In this document: piece after piece, positions 23,115 to 34,913 of the stretch
Layout of the letters: every line of letters begins with the position of its first letter
How positions within the stretch are numbered: position 1 is the stretch's first letter
The notes under the pieces: generated by a model
Database searches by the model: none
Seen by the model: only the letters and a program-made list of their open reading frames with translations
What the model was told of the DNA's origin: nothing
Position numbers and translations under genes: made by a program
Origin: Stachybotrys elegans
Lineage: Eukaryota; Ascomycota; Sordariomycetes; Hypocreales; Stachybotryaceae
Direction of reading: 5' to 3'
Assembly: GCA_020746835.1 (NCBI GenBank)
Contig: JAGPNK010000008.1
Location: forward strand, 868,001-932,000
DNA length: 64,000 nucleotides

Positions 23115-24260
23115 ATGATTAATTCGCGCCGCGCCCTCATCGTCGCGGCCCTTGTCCTCACCGTCTTCTTCCTCATCTCGATAGCCCATAGCTCCTCCGA
23201 CACCCCGGCCGAGCTCCTCGAGTCGCAGAAGCACCATGCGCAATCGCCTGAGGGTTCCGTTGGCTACACGCCCAGCCACCCTCACGCTCAGCGACAGACA
23301 GTTCAGAAGCCCATGGTCGACATGAGCCACATGTCCGTCTACGACAAGCTCGCTTACGCATATCCCTACGACGTCGACACCAAGTTCCCCGCCTTCATCT
23401 GGCAGACCTGGAAGCGCTCCGCGGCCGATAAGGACTTCGAGTTCCGTGAACAAGAAGCCTCGTGGACCCAGAATCACCCAACCTTTGTCCACGAAGTCAT
23501 TACCGACGAGCTCGCCCCCAACCTGCTCCGTCTCCTCTACGCTACTGTTCCCGAAGTTCTCGAAACCTACCATGCCCTCCCTCTCCCCGTCCTCAAAGCC
23601 GACTTTTTCCGCTACCTCGTTCTGTACGCTCGCGGCGGCATCTACTCCGACATCGATACTGTTTCCCTAAAGAGCGCGCTGGAATGGCTCCCCAAGAGCA
23701 TCCCTCGCGAGACGGTCGGACTTGTCATTGGCGTCGAGGCCGATCCCGATCGCCCTGACTGGGCCGACTGGTACAGCCGTCGCATCCAGTTCTGCCAATG
23801 GACCATCCAGAGCAAGCCTGGCCACCCGGTGCTCCGCGACATCATCACTCGAATCGCCAACCAGACACTCACCTACAAGCGAGAGGGAAGGCTCTCTCGC
23901 CTCGTCAGTAACGATGTCGTTGACTTTACTGGCCCCGCCATCTGGACCGACACCATCATGGACTACTTCAATGACGAGCGCTACTTCAACGTAGCCAAAG
24001 GCAAAGGCTCCATTGACTGGCGCAACTTCACGGGCATGACCACGAGCAAACGTGTGGGTGATGTGGCAGTTCTTCCCATCACCAGCTTCTCTCCCGGAGT
24101 TGGCCAGATGGGCGCCGGCGAAGTTGATGACCCCATGGCGTTTGTCCAGCACGGATTTGAAGGTACGCCTCCCATGCCCTGATATAACCCAGCCGCAACT
24201 GACAGTTACTTGACAGGCACGTGGAAGCCCGAAAGTGAGAGGCATATTGGCGAGACGTGA
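23115..24260 (+). CDS. OCH1: Och1-like alpha-1,6-mannosyltransferase (GT32)
   Basis: The Och1 family adds the initiating alpha-1,6-mannose to N-glycan cores in the early Golgi. ATG 23115 (ACCATG) starts a type II protein: MINSRRAL, then the anchor IVAALVLTVFFLISIAHS, a luminal stem, and a GT32 domain. The domain runs through FPAFIWQTWKR, LKADFFRYLVLYARGGIYSD with the DxD-type DID at IYSDIDTVSLKSA, and a distal GPAIWTDTIMDYF. The 54-nt intron at 24163-24216 (GTACGC..GACAG) replaces a short intronic tail (GTPPMP) by GTWKPESERHIGET-stop at 24258-24260, giving 363 residues. A second GT32 gene lies at 6799. Symbol assignment is by family; substrate was not checked. Confidence 0.88.
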
Positions 24261-25012
24261 TAGTACCACGCCAGCTCCTCCACTCATCCTGCTGCTCGGT
24301 GGAGCATCTCGCAACTCTCTCTTCGAAGCTGTATTTTTGCGCCCGCCGTCTGCCCCGAAGGGCTACTCTATACCCTGTCGACTGGCCTCGGCACTCTTTG
24401 ATTTCCTTGCATTCCTCAATGTGATATACTAGCGACTCGCGATATACCGGAAAACGAGCCACAGGAGCAACTACATAGACTTTATTTTTGGTTTTCCCGT
24501 CCAAGGATGGACGGCACAAAGGACGGCATGGGAGGCGATTTTGGAAGGCGACCATGGTTGCCATAATCCACGTTAAAGGGCACGAGAGAAATAGGGAAAA
24601 ATTAAAGGGATAAAAATACGAATTGAACGACATGTAGAGTACGCAACACCACCCTCTATGATTTGTGTAACCTCAGAATGTCAAGGGCCCTCCCTGGTGG
24701 CCATGGAGAAGAGCTTGTCTGCTCTCTCCCCGCTATTTCTCCGTCACCCCTGACTCGGCTCGGTTCGCAGGCATCTTTTCCGCGCTCCCCCGCATTTTGC
24801 TTCCCCAAAGCCGAAGTGGAGGAAGATGGGGGGGGGTTGATGGAGGGCGCCGAGGGACGGTCCACCTCCATTCCCCGAGTCTGCGTGCAAACACCAGCCA
24901 TTCCTGTCAACGAGTCTCACTTCCCAAGCTTGACTGCCTTTACCCTTATGAGTTCTCACTGCATCCGAGGCCGGAAAACGGATATCCTCTTGAAGGCGGC
25001 TCAGCAGTTGAG
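24261..25012. other. intergenic, no gene seen
   Basis: About 750 bases with the 3' flank of the Och1-like gene and the upstream region of the acyl-CoA synthetase. Short frames only. Confidence 0.45.
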
Positions 25013-26975
25013 ATGATGCTGGCACTGGGCGGTCGTGGCCCAGCTATGAGGAGGCGTGGCAGGATATTCGTCACGATAAGCCTCGGCCGGCACCTCGCGC
25101 CACCAGCTCGCAGCCACCAGTGCCGACGGCTCAGCACTCAGCAGCTGAGCATACGTCAAGGCCCCAGTGAGGTGGGTTCCTCGCTACAACCTCCATTCTT
25201 ATATCACGGTTATCCTCTGACACCTTCCACAGCCAGCGCTGTACCGCGGCACCATCCCTCAGCACTTCGCCTCGGTAGTTTCCCAGCATGGTGACCGCCC
25301 TGCCGTCATTGCCCGCCGGCCATCCGCGCCCGAGACGCAGCTCACCTACCACGAGCTGGATGCCGTGTCCAACCGCCTCGCGTCCTCGCTGTCCTCGCTG
25401 GGCGTCCGCCAGGGGGACCGTGTGGCCATCTCGCTCGGCAACACGGCCGAGTTCGCGGCGCTGACGTATGCCCTCTTCAAGCTCGGAGCCGTGCTCGTCC
25501 CGCTCAACCCGTCCTTCAACGCGCTGCAGGTCACCTCGGCGCTCGCACATCTTGGCGCTCGTGTGCTCATCATTGGTGCCGTCACGGATCTGGCGTATAA
25601 GCCTGGCCGCGGACGGTCGAATCAGCCGCTGCTTGAGGGTGTTGTGGGCGATCTCGAGGCGGCGAGGATACAGGCGGAAGCGGTGCCTTCGCTGGAAAGG
25701 GTCATTGTCGTGGACAACAGGGACAGCCATCCAGATGTCGTCTTTGGCCTAGACAGATATCCCTCCTTAATGCCTTATGCCACGCTCCTCGAAGGCTCCG
25801 ACAGGCCCATCACGCCCAGCGCACCGCTCAACCCCTCTGACACCATCAACATTCAATTCACCTCGGGCACAACCTCAATGCCCAAAGCCGCCATGCTCAC
25901 ACACACCTCCATCCTCAACAACGGCTCCTTCATCGCCCACCGCATGGGCCTCGACCCCACGGACCGCATCGTCGTGCCGCCGCCCCTGTTCCACTGCTTC
26001 GGCTCCGTCCTGGGCTACATGGCGAGCGCGACGACCGGTTCCGCCATCCTCTTCCCTAGCCCGGCCTTTGACCCAGCCGCCACGCTGCGCATGTGCGTCG
26101 ACCACGACGCCACGGGGCTCTACGGCGTCAGCACGATGCTCGTCGCCGTCCTTGAGGCCCTGCACGCCGGCAATGTCGTCGACCGCGCGCCGCCGAACCT
26201 TCGCAAGGGCATCGTCGCGGGCAGCAGCGTGCCCGAGGCGCTCATGGCCAAGATCTACAAGCATCTCGGCCTCGAGGACGTCGTCATCTGCTACGGCATG
26301 ACGGAGACGAGCCCCGTGAGCTGCATGACGAAGCCCTCCGACCCGCCATCCAAGCGCGCCTCCTCCATCGGCACGGCGATGCCGCACACAACGCTCAAGA
26401 TTGTCGCCCCCGGCGACCGCTCCACCACTGTCCCCGTCAACACGCGCGGTGAGCTCGCCACGTCGGGCTATCTCGTCATGAAGGGCTACTTTGGCGACGA
26501 TGCGCGCACGGCGGCTGAGCGGCCCGTCGAGGCTGACGGCACCGTGTGGATGTACTCGGGCGACGAGGCAGAGATGGACGAGAACGGCTACGTCCGCATC
26601 ACCGGCCGCATCAAGGACCTCATCATCCGCGGCGGCGAGAACATCCACCCCCTAGAGATTGAGAACTGCCTGTTCCAGCTCCCCGGCGTGTCCGAGGCCA
26701 GCGTCGTGGGCGTCCCAGACGACCGCCTGGGCGAGAGCGTCGCCGCCTTCATCATCCCGGAACCCGGGTGGAGGGCCGGCGACGCCGGAGACGCGGACGG
26801 GAGAGTCATCAGCAAGGAGGACGTCAGGCAGTGGGTGCGGGATAAGCTCTCGGGTCATCTCGTGCCCAAGCACGTTTTCTGGGTCGCGGAGTATCCCAAG
26901 ACGGCCAGCGGCAAGATTCAGAAGTTCAAGCTGAGAGACATGGCGAGCAGCATGCTCAGCTCATCACTATCCTAA
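25013..26975 (+). CDS. acyl-CoA synthetase, mitochondrial ACSF2-like (AMP-binding family)
   Basis: Activates a carboxylic acid with ATP to an acyl-adenylate and then a CoA thioester. Exon 1 (25013-25171) encodes a basic presequence (MRRRGRIFVTISL, CRRLST) typical of mitochondrial import. The intron 25172-25232 (GTGGGT..CACAG) joins LSIRQGPSE to PALYRGTIPQHF, and exon 2 runs to TAA at 26973-26975; the total is 633 residues. The A3 motif reads IQFTSGTTSMPKAAM, then YGMTETSPVS (A5), the hinge region YSGDEAEMDENGYVRITGR and IKDLIIRGGENIHPLEIE, and the catalytic lysine in PKTASGKIQKFKL. The order and the RGGENIHPLEIE stretch suit medium-chain ACSF2-type enzymes. The substrate chain length is unknown. 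Confidence 0.9.
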
Positions 26976-27465
26976 AACTTGATACAACGGACATTATTAG
27001 AGCTTCTTCTTCTGTGGAGCAACCCCAGTTTTAGCCATTGATTCTATTGCATTGGATAGCCTAGACAGATAAATCGAGAGGAAATAGAATGAATAAAAGC
27101 AACCTGTAGCCGCTCGTCTTTGATGAAAAAGCTAGTAGTAAGCTCAACTTTTCTTTACTTGAGATAAGACACATGCCCGACGACTGTTTAGAAAGAAAGA
27201 AGACATAAGTCGCCGCCGCCCAGACGGGGATCATACCACATGTCTCATCAGGATGTCCTCAAAACCCCCCCAAAATGCAAGACGGTCCAGAGCTTTCCAC
27301 CTGGCCAGAGAGAAACAAGACAAGGGGCTCTGTGGTTGAGATGACAGGAAATGAAGAAGACCAAAACCGCAGGAGGAATGACGCAAAGAGCACGGGGGGA
27401 AAAAACCCCTCCCCGCGTACGAGCAAAAAGAAAGCCTTCTGCAAAACACCGTGCCGCCATGAGAT
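26976..27465. other. intergenic between convergent genes
   Basis: About 490 bases of 3' flanks between the acyl-CoA synthetase gene and the ceramide synthase gene. No gene seen. Confidence 0.5.
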
Positions 27466-29196
27466 CTAGTCAACCTGCTTTTCACACCCAATGCGCCCAA
27501 GCAATTCCTTACGATCGCTGTGTCCCGGCAAACTGACTCCCGAGCTGCTGGCCTGTCTCTTGAGGCCGCTCCTGCGCTCCCAGCCCTTGAGGTCGAGCGA
27601 CTCGACACCAACCTCCTCCTCGAGGGGCTGGGCCTCTTCGTAAACAAAATCTTCTTCAACCTCGTCCGCTTCCTCCACCTCGTCTTCATCGTCACTTCGG
27701 ACGTCCTCGGCGCTGTCTCCGCGCAGGACCTTGATGACGACTCGCACAATCATGGTGAACCAAAGGATGGTGATGGCCTGGAGGAGCAAGAGAGGGACGA
27801 GGAAACCCCACTTGACCTTCTCATTGTAGCATACATTGCCGCCCAACTTGTAGAAAGGCTCCAACAGGTAGGTCCAGCCGGCAGGAGGTTCGAGAGGCCC
27901 AACAAGGTTATCGTTGGTACCCTGGAAGCAGGCGGCAGGCATGATGTTGGGGGTATCGGCGTAGATGGACCAGCACACCATTACGTAGCCAACGTGGCGG
28001 GCAATGATCCAGGTAACCACAAAAAGGCCGAACATAATGTCGCAGAGCGTGTGGTAACCAGTATACTTGAGGCACTTGGCGGTCTAGAGAAGTTGTAAGC
28101 CTTTGGCACCACCGTGCGCCAGATTCGGGGTTCAACCACATACCGGGAAGAAGAGGTCAACAACATCCATCATTACCAGAATGACATTACCGACACGCGT
28201 GTAGTGGTAGCAGTAGCAGGCCGAAACAAGGGCGTTGGTAATGATATGGTGGCAGAACATCTGCCAGTGGTCCTTGCGACGCTCTTCGATGAAGAGGACA
28301 ATGATCTGCTGAACCCAGAAGGACCACTGGGCGACCATGTAAAACTTCATGAGTCCCTTCATCTCTCGGTTCGGCCAGTCGGTCCAGAGTTCTGGCAGGT
28401 TCATGGGGAAGTACGGCGAGTCGTACCAAATATACTAATTTCCGTTAGCCAGATGAACGAGGTCGGTCGAGATCAGGACAGGATCGTACGGCGCCAAGGG
28501 TCCAGAAGACGGAGTAGTACACGGTGAGCCAGGCTTGTTCGCTGAAGCGAGTGAGGAGCTTTTGCTTCGTAATGCCCGCTTTGCGGCCAAGGGGGGAAAG
28601 TATGAAATCCATGATCGAGGCCCGTAGCCCAGTGAATAGGATGACGAAGAAGGTGATGAGGAAGGCATCGTCGGGGCCAATGCCGTACTGGCCGGTTCTC
28701 TGGTTGTAGTAGCTGAGTGTGAAGTATTTTCGGGTGTGCGTCCTGGCTTTGGGGATGAACATGTGGGCGAGGAAGAGCAGGGCAAGGAGATTAAAGGAGA
28801 GGCCTGTTTTGGGCTATGTCAGCAAGAGTCGAGGTCGGACAGAGAAGATGCGTTGGCCGAGTTGTTTCCTGCTTGCTTAGAGTCTGCAGGCGCCATCGTA
28901 TTCATGTGCAAACGCCCAAAGACTCCCGTAGACGCAGAGCAGGAAGGGAACGGGTAGGAGAGGCGCAAGGACATACCGATCTGATTCTTGAGCAGCCAGC
29001 GCGCGAGAGGCTTCCAGGTGCCCTCGTCCTTCCGCTTCAGGCGACGGACAATAACGACATTCCCAGAGCTGCGCGTGTAGAGGTGTTTGGCGGCACTGGT
29101 GCTCGAGGAGGCGGCAGGCTGCGGACGAGCAGAAGAAGGCTTTGCGGTGGACCGCTCGTCGGCCGGCGACGAAGCGGCATGCGATGAATCACCCAT
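27466..29196 (-). CDS. LAG1: ceramide synthase (Lag1/Lac1, TLC domain)
   Basis: Ceramide synthase acylates a sphingoid base in the ER membrane. From ATG 29194-29196, four exons join across GT..AG introns (donors after KNQI, TLGA and DLFFP). The N-terminus is a Ser/Ala-rich cytosolic segment, then a membrane span in SFNLLALLFLAHMFIPKART. The TLC domain carries the Lag1 motif: the double His in MFCHHIITNALV, then CYCYHYTRVGNVIL and MMDVVDLFFPTAKCLKYTGY. Further spans follow in MFGLFVVTWIIARHVGYVM and FLVPLLLLQAITILWFTMIV. The C-terminal tail is highly acidic (SDDEDEVEEADEVEED), plausibly for phosphoregulation, and ends CEKQVD-stop at 27466-27468. An alternative is the paralogue Lac1; the sequence does not separate them. 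Confidence 0.93.
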
Positions 29197-31507
29197 TGCG
29201 AGAGCACTTGGGGGTCAAGGGAAGGTCGGAGACAAGATTCCTTCAGTCTCTCCCAGCCGAGTCCGATAACGAGCGAGACTTGACTGCGAATCGTGTACGT
29301 GCAAGAGTTGGAAAGCTGCAGAACAGCAGCGAGCAGCGGGGGGGGTTTCGATTTCTCGGTAAGGCAAGGTAAAAGGTTAGTAGTGGAGGTCCAGCGCTGG
29401 CCTTGGTGGATAGAGGTGGGAGGGGCCGAGTGATTCGCCAGGACAGGTACCTCCTGGTACTTGCATTAGCTGGGGGGGGAGGGAGAGTGGGAAAAATTCA
29501 GAGGGTACCCAGTTACCTATAAATGCCTGTATCAATTGTACCTCGAACACCTGTACCAGGAGCACCACCTCCTGAGGTTAACAGCTGAGCTGTTATAGGT
29601 GGAGGGGGAGGTTGGTCAACAAACACCTGCTGTAAAGTATTGGATACAGAGCAATTCAGGGGCTACCAGTCAACCAATCCAGCAGGTTATTCGTGCACAT
29701 GCAGGTTTGATTACGCTGCGGCGCTGAAGGCATAAGGTGGTAATATGGCAAAGCAAAGCAAAGCAAATCATGGACCAACTGCGCAGGCTTCCGTCGGAGA
29801 AGGGGTTTTTGAGTTTCTCCCTTTCCAGGTCGTGTTCTCCCCTATAGTGGTACCTGGCTCTATCGACAGACGGGCTCATTAAAGATGGAAAGCGAAACCA
29901 CCCACAGCAACCTCGTTCAGCAGTGGATTCCCAGGTAATTACTCCCCTTTTCATACAGCAGCGAAGCAAGCCGGTTCCATAGCCGTAGAGAGGGGCGGCT
30001 GGGGAAGAAGGGAAACCCAAAGCAAAGACGAATGCGCGCAGAAAACCCTCCATAGAGGTACCTCCCTGTACCACGGACTCCGTCGTCCATAGAACGCACT
30101 CCGTGCGCCGTGGAAGCAGAAATCAGGAGCTTGGGTCTCCACTGGCCACCTGCAGCGTCGAGCCATAGGTTCCTAGTGCCCCACCAACGCGGGACTGCTA
30201 GGCGGTGAAGAGAAAGCCCCGGCAGGGGTCCAAGGGTTTCTGAGGTTCGATTATAGGGGGAAGGGGGGGTCTTTGAGCCACCAATCATGCCACAACCCTG
30301 CTAGATCTTCCATGAGCGTGCCCTCAACCGCTCCTATCTTTCCACTCAACAGCTTTGCTTTGCCGGACAAGAGATACAAAATGTGCCGCGATATATGCCC
30401 TGCCGACCTCCATTCTTCTTTGGGTATGTCGGCAGCTTCTGTCGAGCAGGGTATGCAGCCCACGTGCGTCAATGGGCACAGGAGTGAATCTGCCCATCGT
30501 CGGCGTAGTCCAACTTTGTTTGGACACCCATCTCCGCAATTTGAAGTGAGTGATTGAAGATTGATATTTACTGCCCCTCAAGGTAAATTGCACACAGCCG
30601 GGGATAGAAAGAGACGGTTCTAGAACAGGGATGGCGTTAAGCATATCAGGTCCAGGTGTGCAAAGCTCAAGCTCTAGCCCTGGTTTCTGGTTCTGCCCTG
30701 CCAATGAGGTGTGACACAAACATCAGCATGGCAAATGCCCACGGCGCCATGAGCTGAGCCAAGCGTGGTAATTACCAGCCCCTAAACGTGACGAGACGAC
30801 TGCGGCATAATTATCCTCCTCCCTCGATTGATAAAAGCCAAGAGGGGACAGAGAGCAGGGGCTTTGCTGCAAGCTAACGCAGATCCTACCTGCTGCCTTT
30901 TCGCCAAATGCATATCCTCTCCAGCTGCCAAGTTCCAGTCCATTCTTCCCCCCAAAATCATCCACTCCCGCTGCAACCAAGTGGGCAGACCCGGGTACTG
31001 TCACAACGGTACCTTTAAAGTGGCATCGTTACGAGCCGATCTGTCTGTTGATTGTGACTCCCTGATCGGCTAACCAATTGTTATCAGCCGCCAAGCCAGG
31101 TGAACAGGTTATCAGAAAGCCTTGTTTTGGTTTGTCTTGTTCGCCGGGTAGCAGAAGGTGCATAGAACAAGCTAAGGGATCAAAAACTGTTTGTGTTCGA
31201 TGACCACATCTTCGAGAAACCACCTCCATTCACTTCCACCACCTCAGCCACCCATCAATATGCACCGCCACCGCACTTACCCTTTCCGTCCAAGGAGAAT
31301 GCACGAAGCAGCCACTTCCCCGCGAACCGTGCTTGGAGGTGCCGCCGCATCACCTGACCAGGAACAATCCCGCCTTACTTTCGCATCATAGAACTATCCA
31401 CGAATTTCGCTGCCTACGTACCTGTTTCTCTCTACACCATCCCCGCCCAACATCCCGCCATCGACCTCACGACCAGCATCGCAAACCACATCTGAACGGC
31501 TTCCATC
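29197..31507. promoter_or_regulatory. large divergent promoter region, no gene seen
   Basis: A stretch of 2.3 kb between the ceramide synthase start and the Bax-inhibitor gene start. It contains AAGC-type repeats near 29752 (CAAAGCAAAGCAAAGC), GGTACCT-like blocks at 29446-29570 and a palindrome-like TAACAGCTGAGCTGTTA near 29580. A 134-codon minus frame at 29670-30074 and neighbours have no recognisable motifs. Confidence 0.45.
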
Positions 31508-32460
31508 ATGGCTTCCACTGCCAAGTACCAGCCCGCGCCCCAGGCCGACCCGGACGACTACACCCAGGCCCCTCCCGCGTACGCCGAGGGCTCCGCCGCT
31601 CGCGATGAGCAGAGCACACTCTTTGGTGGTGCACCGCGCAGCAGCGAGGATAATCTGCCAGACGACTTCAAGGTGAGCAACTCCCACCTTCAACAGCGCT
31701 AGATTCGGGGAAAGGAGTTGACATGGCTTTGTCTGTAGTTTGGCGGCTCAGTGGCCGAAGCGACGGTCGACATTCGCAATCAGTTTGTCCGCAAGGTCTA
31801 CACCATTCTCACTGTCCAGCTCATCGCTACCGCCGCCGTCTCGTCCCTCACATTTTTCAGTGAGAGCTACAAGGGATGGATCCAGAACCACCCAACCGTT
31901 GTTTGGCTCTCGGTACGTTGTCATCAACCCATTGTCCCAACCGCCTCAGCTGACAAAGCTTCCCACAGCTCTTTGCCTCCATGATCTTCATGGGCCTCAC
32001 GTACTGGAAGCGAAAGTCCTACCCCACCAACCTGCTGTTCTTGTCCCTCTTCACCCTCACCGAGGCCTACACCATCTCCGTCATCGTCTCCTTCTACAGA
32101 ACCTCGATTGTCCTCAACGCCGTCATCCTTACGTCAGGCATCTTCGTCTTCCTCACGCTCTTCGCCTGCCAGACCAAGTATGACTTCACATCCTGGATGC
32201 CTTACCTCTTCGGCGCCCTCTGGGGCCTCGTCCTCTTCGGGTTCATGGCCGCCTTCCTGCCCTATAGCTCCACCGGAGAGCTCATCTATGGAGGCCTTGC
32301 CGCGCTCGTCTTCAGTGGCTACATCCTCGTCGACACCCAGCTCATCATGCGCCACCACCACGTCGAGGAGGAGATTGCCGCCGCCATCAGCCTGTACCTG
32401 GATATCATCAACCTGTTCCTTGCCATCCTGCGCATCCTGAACAGCCAGTCCAACAACTAG
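31508..32460 (+). CDS. BXI1: Bax inhibitor-1 family protein (BXI1/TMBIM-like)
   Basis: A multi-span membrane protein of the TMBIM/Bax inhibitor-1 family, whose members leak calcium from the ER and modulate cell death and the unfolded protein response. Three exons: 31508-31672, 31739-31912 and 31969-32460; introns 31673-31738 and 31913-31968 end TGTAG and CACAG. The 276-residue product begins with a Pro-rich cytosolic tail, then FVRKVYTILTVQLIATAAVS, TYWKRKSYPTNLLFLSLFTL, EAYTISVIVSFY, FVFLTLFACQTKYDFTSW and a final hydrophobic run in LIYGGLAALVFSGYILVDT. After that come QLIMRHHHVEEEIAAAISLY, the conserved di-acidic/His tail region, and LDIINLFLAILRIL-stop. About seven spans are expected for the family. 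Confidence 0.93.
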
Positions 32461-33308
32461 ATGATAAATCACTAGCGTACATGTTGACTTGGAACGGCGG
32501 ACCAACCCATGCTGGCGCCTGACTCATGATCGGAATTGCAGCATCGGGGCGCATTTCTGCCCGAGGTGTGGCTTTGTAGGATTGAGATGGGATACAGAGT
32601 AATGCGGGCGTTTTTTTTTTCCTCTTCTTTTCTCCTTGGTTCCGTTTAATGCTGGCTTCATTGTTAGTCTGCCACATGTCTTAACGTCAGTTTGTTGCTC
32701 AGTAGAAACAGTAATACATGGACACTTTGCTCATACAAGCACCACAAATCTGCTGAACAACACATGGATCTTTTATCTGCATTAGAAGTAACTAAGAAAA
32801 GGAAGATAATTGCTGGGGCCCAAGGCCAAGAAAAGGCTATAAAGTGTAACAGTACAGTTGGCTCATACCACAGACCATGGGACGTGGAATGAGCCACGGC
32901 GCGGTTCTGCGCAACGCGCCCATTCCTGTACCGGGCTGCGTGCCAAGGGCATCCTTCCGCCCCTGTCGCCAACCGTTCCATCTCCCATGTGCAACCAGAT
33001 CACGGATCGCACTCGGCCTCGGCGAGTTCGAGTACGCCGCCACACACATCGTACCAGCCGATCCCCGCCGGGTGCCAGGACCATTCGTAAGCATAGTAAG
33101 CATTCAGTGACCCTCGCCGTGGGCGTGAGGGTTCAGGTGGCCAACATTAGGAAAGATTCAACTCGATTTTGTAGTAATGGGGGAATATTCTGGGTGTCCG
33201 TGGCATCAAGTCGGCAAGAAAACCATGCGAAATAATCCGCTGACCGACATGAGGTACTCGTCTTAAGCGAAGACCATCGGTCGAAAGAGGCATGTAAGGG
33301 ATGGCGGC
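32461..33308. other. intergenic between convergent genes
   Basis: About 850 bases of 3' flanks between the Bax-inhibitor gene and the septin gene. Several short frames; none is supported. Confidence 0.45.
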
Positions 33309-34913
33309 TTAGTCTTCGCGGTGTTCTCCGTTGGCCTCGGTCGTGGTAGGCGTGCTGGCGGCCTGCTGAGCAGCCGTCTCGCGCTGCATGCGGGCCTCGA
33401 TCTCGCGTAGCTGGGACTCGCGAGCCAGGAGCTCCTGTCGCTTCTCGTTGATCTCGCGCTGGACCTTGAGCTCGATCTCGCGAAGCTTCTCCTCTTCTCG
33501 GCGGAGCTGCTCCTCCTTGAGGCGCACAGACTGGGACGCAAGATCCTCGGGGTTCATGGAGCTGTCAATACTAAATTTTGTGTTAGCCGAAATAAGGTCA
33601 TTGCTTTGCTCAGTCAACTTACCCTCCGGAAGCACCGTCAACGCTCTTAGACAGCTTCTCAGTACGGTAATTTTCGTACAGGAAGTCGTGGGTGATTTCC
33701 TTGAGGTCAGCAAGGTGGCTGTGGAGGAGAGCCGATCGAATGGCGAGGAAGTCGGAGTGACGAGGGTTGTCAACCTCAACAACACCCCAGGGGTACTGGC
33801 GGGCGCGAACCTTGCGGCCGCCAATCTCAACAATATCCTCGGAGCCGACGATGGCAAAGGGCATGAGGCCACGAAGCTCGGCGTTCTCCTCAACGGTATC
33901 CTCGTCATCCTCCTCGATATCGTAGGGGAAGTTGTAGACGGGGATGCGGTAGTGCTCGATATCCTCCATAACGAGCTTCTTGGACTCGGCCAGCTCAGCG
34001 GGGGTCAGGGAGTCGGCGCGGCCGATGACGGGAATCACGTTGACACGGGGAGCGAGGCGCTTCATGAGCTCAATATCGAGCTCGCGGAGACTAGCAATCG
34101 GTCAATGAGTGCTGAGGAAACAAATGGGAGGAACAGGGCTTACCCATGGCCCGTGGGGGTGATGAAGTAGAGCATGGCATGGACACGGTTGTCCCTGAAG
34201 CGAGGGTTACGCTTGATACGCGACTCCTCAGCCAGAATATCATCGTATTGTCGCTCGAGGTATCCGACAATCTCTGAGAAGCTATACGAGGGTTAGCCAA
34301 TGGGGGATGGCCGGAAAGACATGGCCACTGACCTAGCCTCGTTGTCAATCTGGTCACCGAATCCGGGGGTGTCAACGATGGTGAGAGAGATACGGGTGCC
34401 CTCCTCGTCCAGCTCGAGCTCTGATAAAGGGATCAGTTTGGTATGAATCATTGGCCGGTGCAAGTGCAACATACCGACGGTGATGGGCTTGATCTTGACG
34501 CCGTCCTCGACGTGGGCATCGGCGGTGTCGTCGACGTCCTTGTGCTGGAGGACATCCTTGCTGCAAAGGGTGTTGACAAAGGTGGTTCGGCCTGTAGCAG
34601 AGGATAAGCATGTAAAAATAAGGAGCTGCTGCTTGGGGAGGTCGTACCAGTTCCTGATGCTCCGCAAACCATCAGGCAGAACTGGATACCCTTCTTGACC
34701 TTCTGCTTGCGGCCGAATCTCTTCTACGTGGATGGGAGGTTAGCATGTGTATTGCAATCGAGAGACGATCAGACGAAAGAAGACAATTGAGGTGCTGGAC
34801 GGTCGCAACCCATTGTGGTCGAGTGTCGGGCAAGGTGTCGATATCGTGGGCGCGGCAGGCTAAAGGGGCTAACAAGGCAGGTTCGGGGCTTGACGTACAG
34901 TAGAGGAAGACAT
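33309..34913 (-). CDS. CDC11: septin, Cdc11/AspA type
   Basis: Septins are GTP-binding proteins that polymerise into filaments at septa, hyphal branches and the cortex. Exon 1 is only MSSST (34899-34913), followed by six more exons with short GT..AG introns. The GTP-binding domain has G1 as GASGTGRTTFVNTLC, where Arg takes the usual Lys place; this is typical of the Cdc11 subfamily, not a defect. Also present are DTPGFGDQIDNE (G3), RADSLTPAELAESKK (G4) and DFLAIRSALLHSHLADLKE, the septin unique element. The last exon is a coiled coil (SVRLKEEQLRREEEKLREI) ending HRED-stop at 33309-33311. The short first exon makes the 5' end sensitive to misannotation. Cdc11/AspA identity is inferred from G1 and tail. 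Confidence 0.9.

Noticed and set aside
25875..26648. 257-codon minus frame inside the acyl-CoA synthetase gene
   Set aside because: Antisense shadow; GC-rich codons keep the reverse frame open.
34500..34690. Defective septin P-loop (Arg instead of Lys)
   Set aside because: This change is characteristic of the Cdc11 subfamily, not damage.
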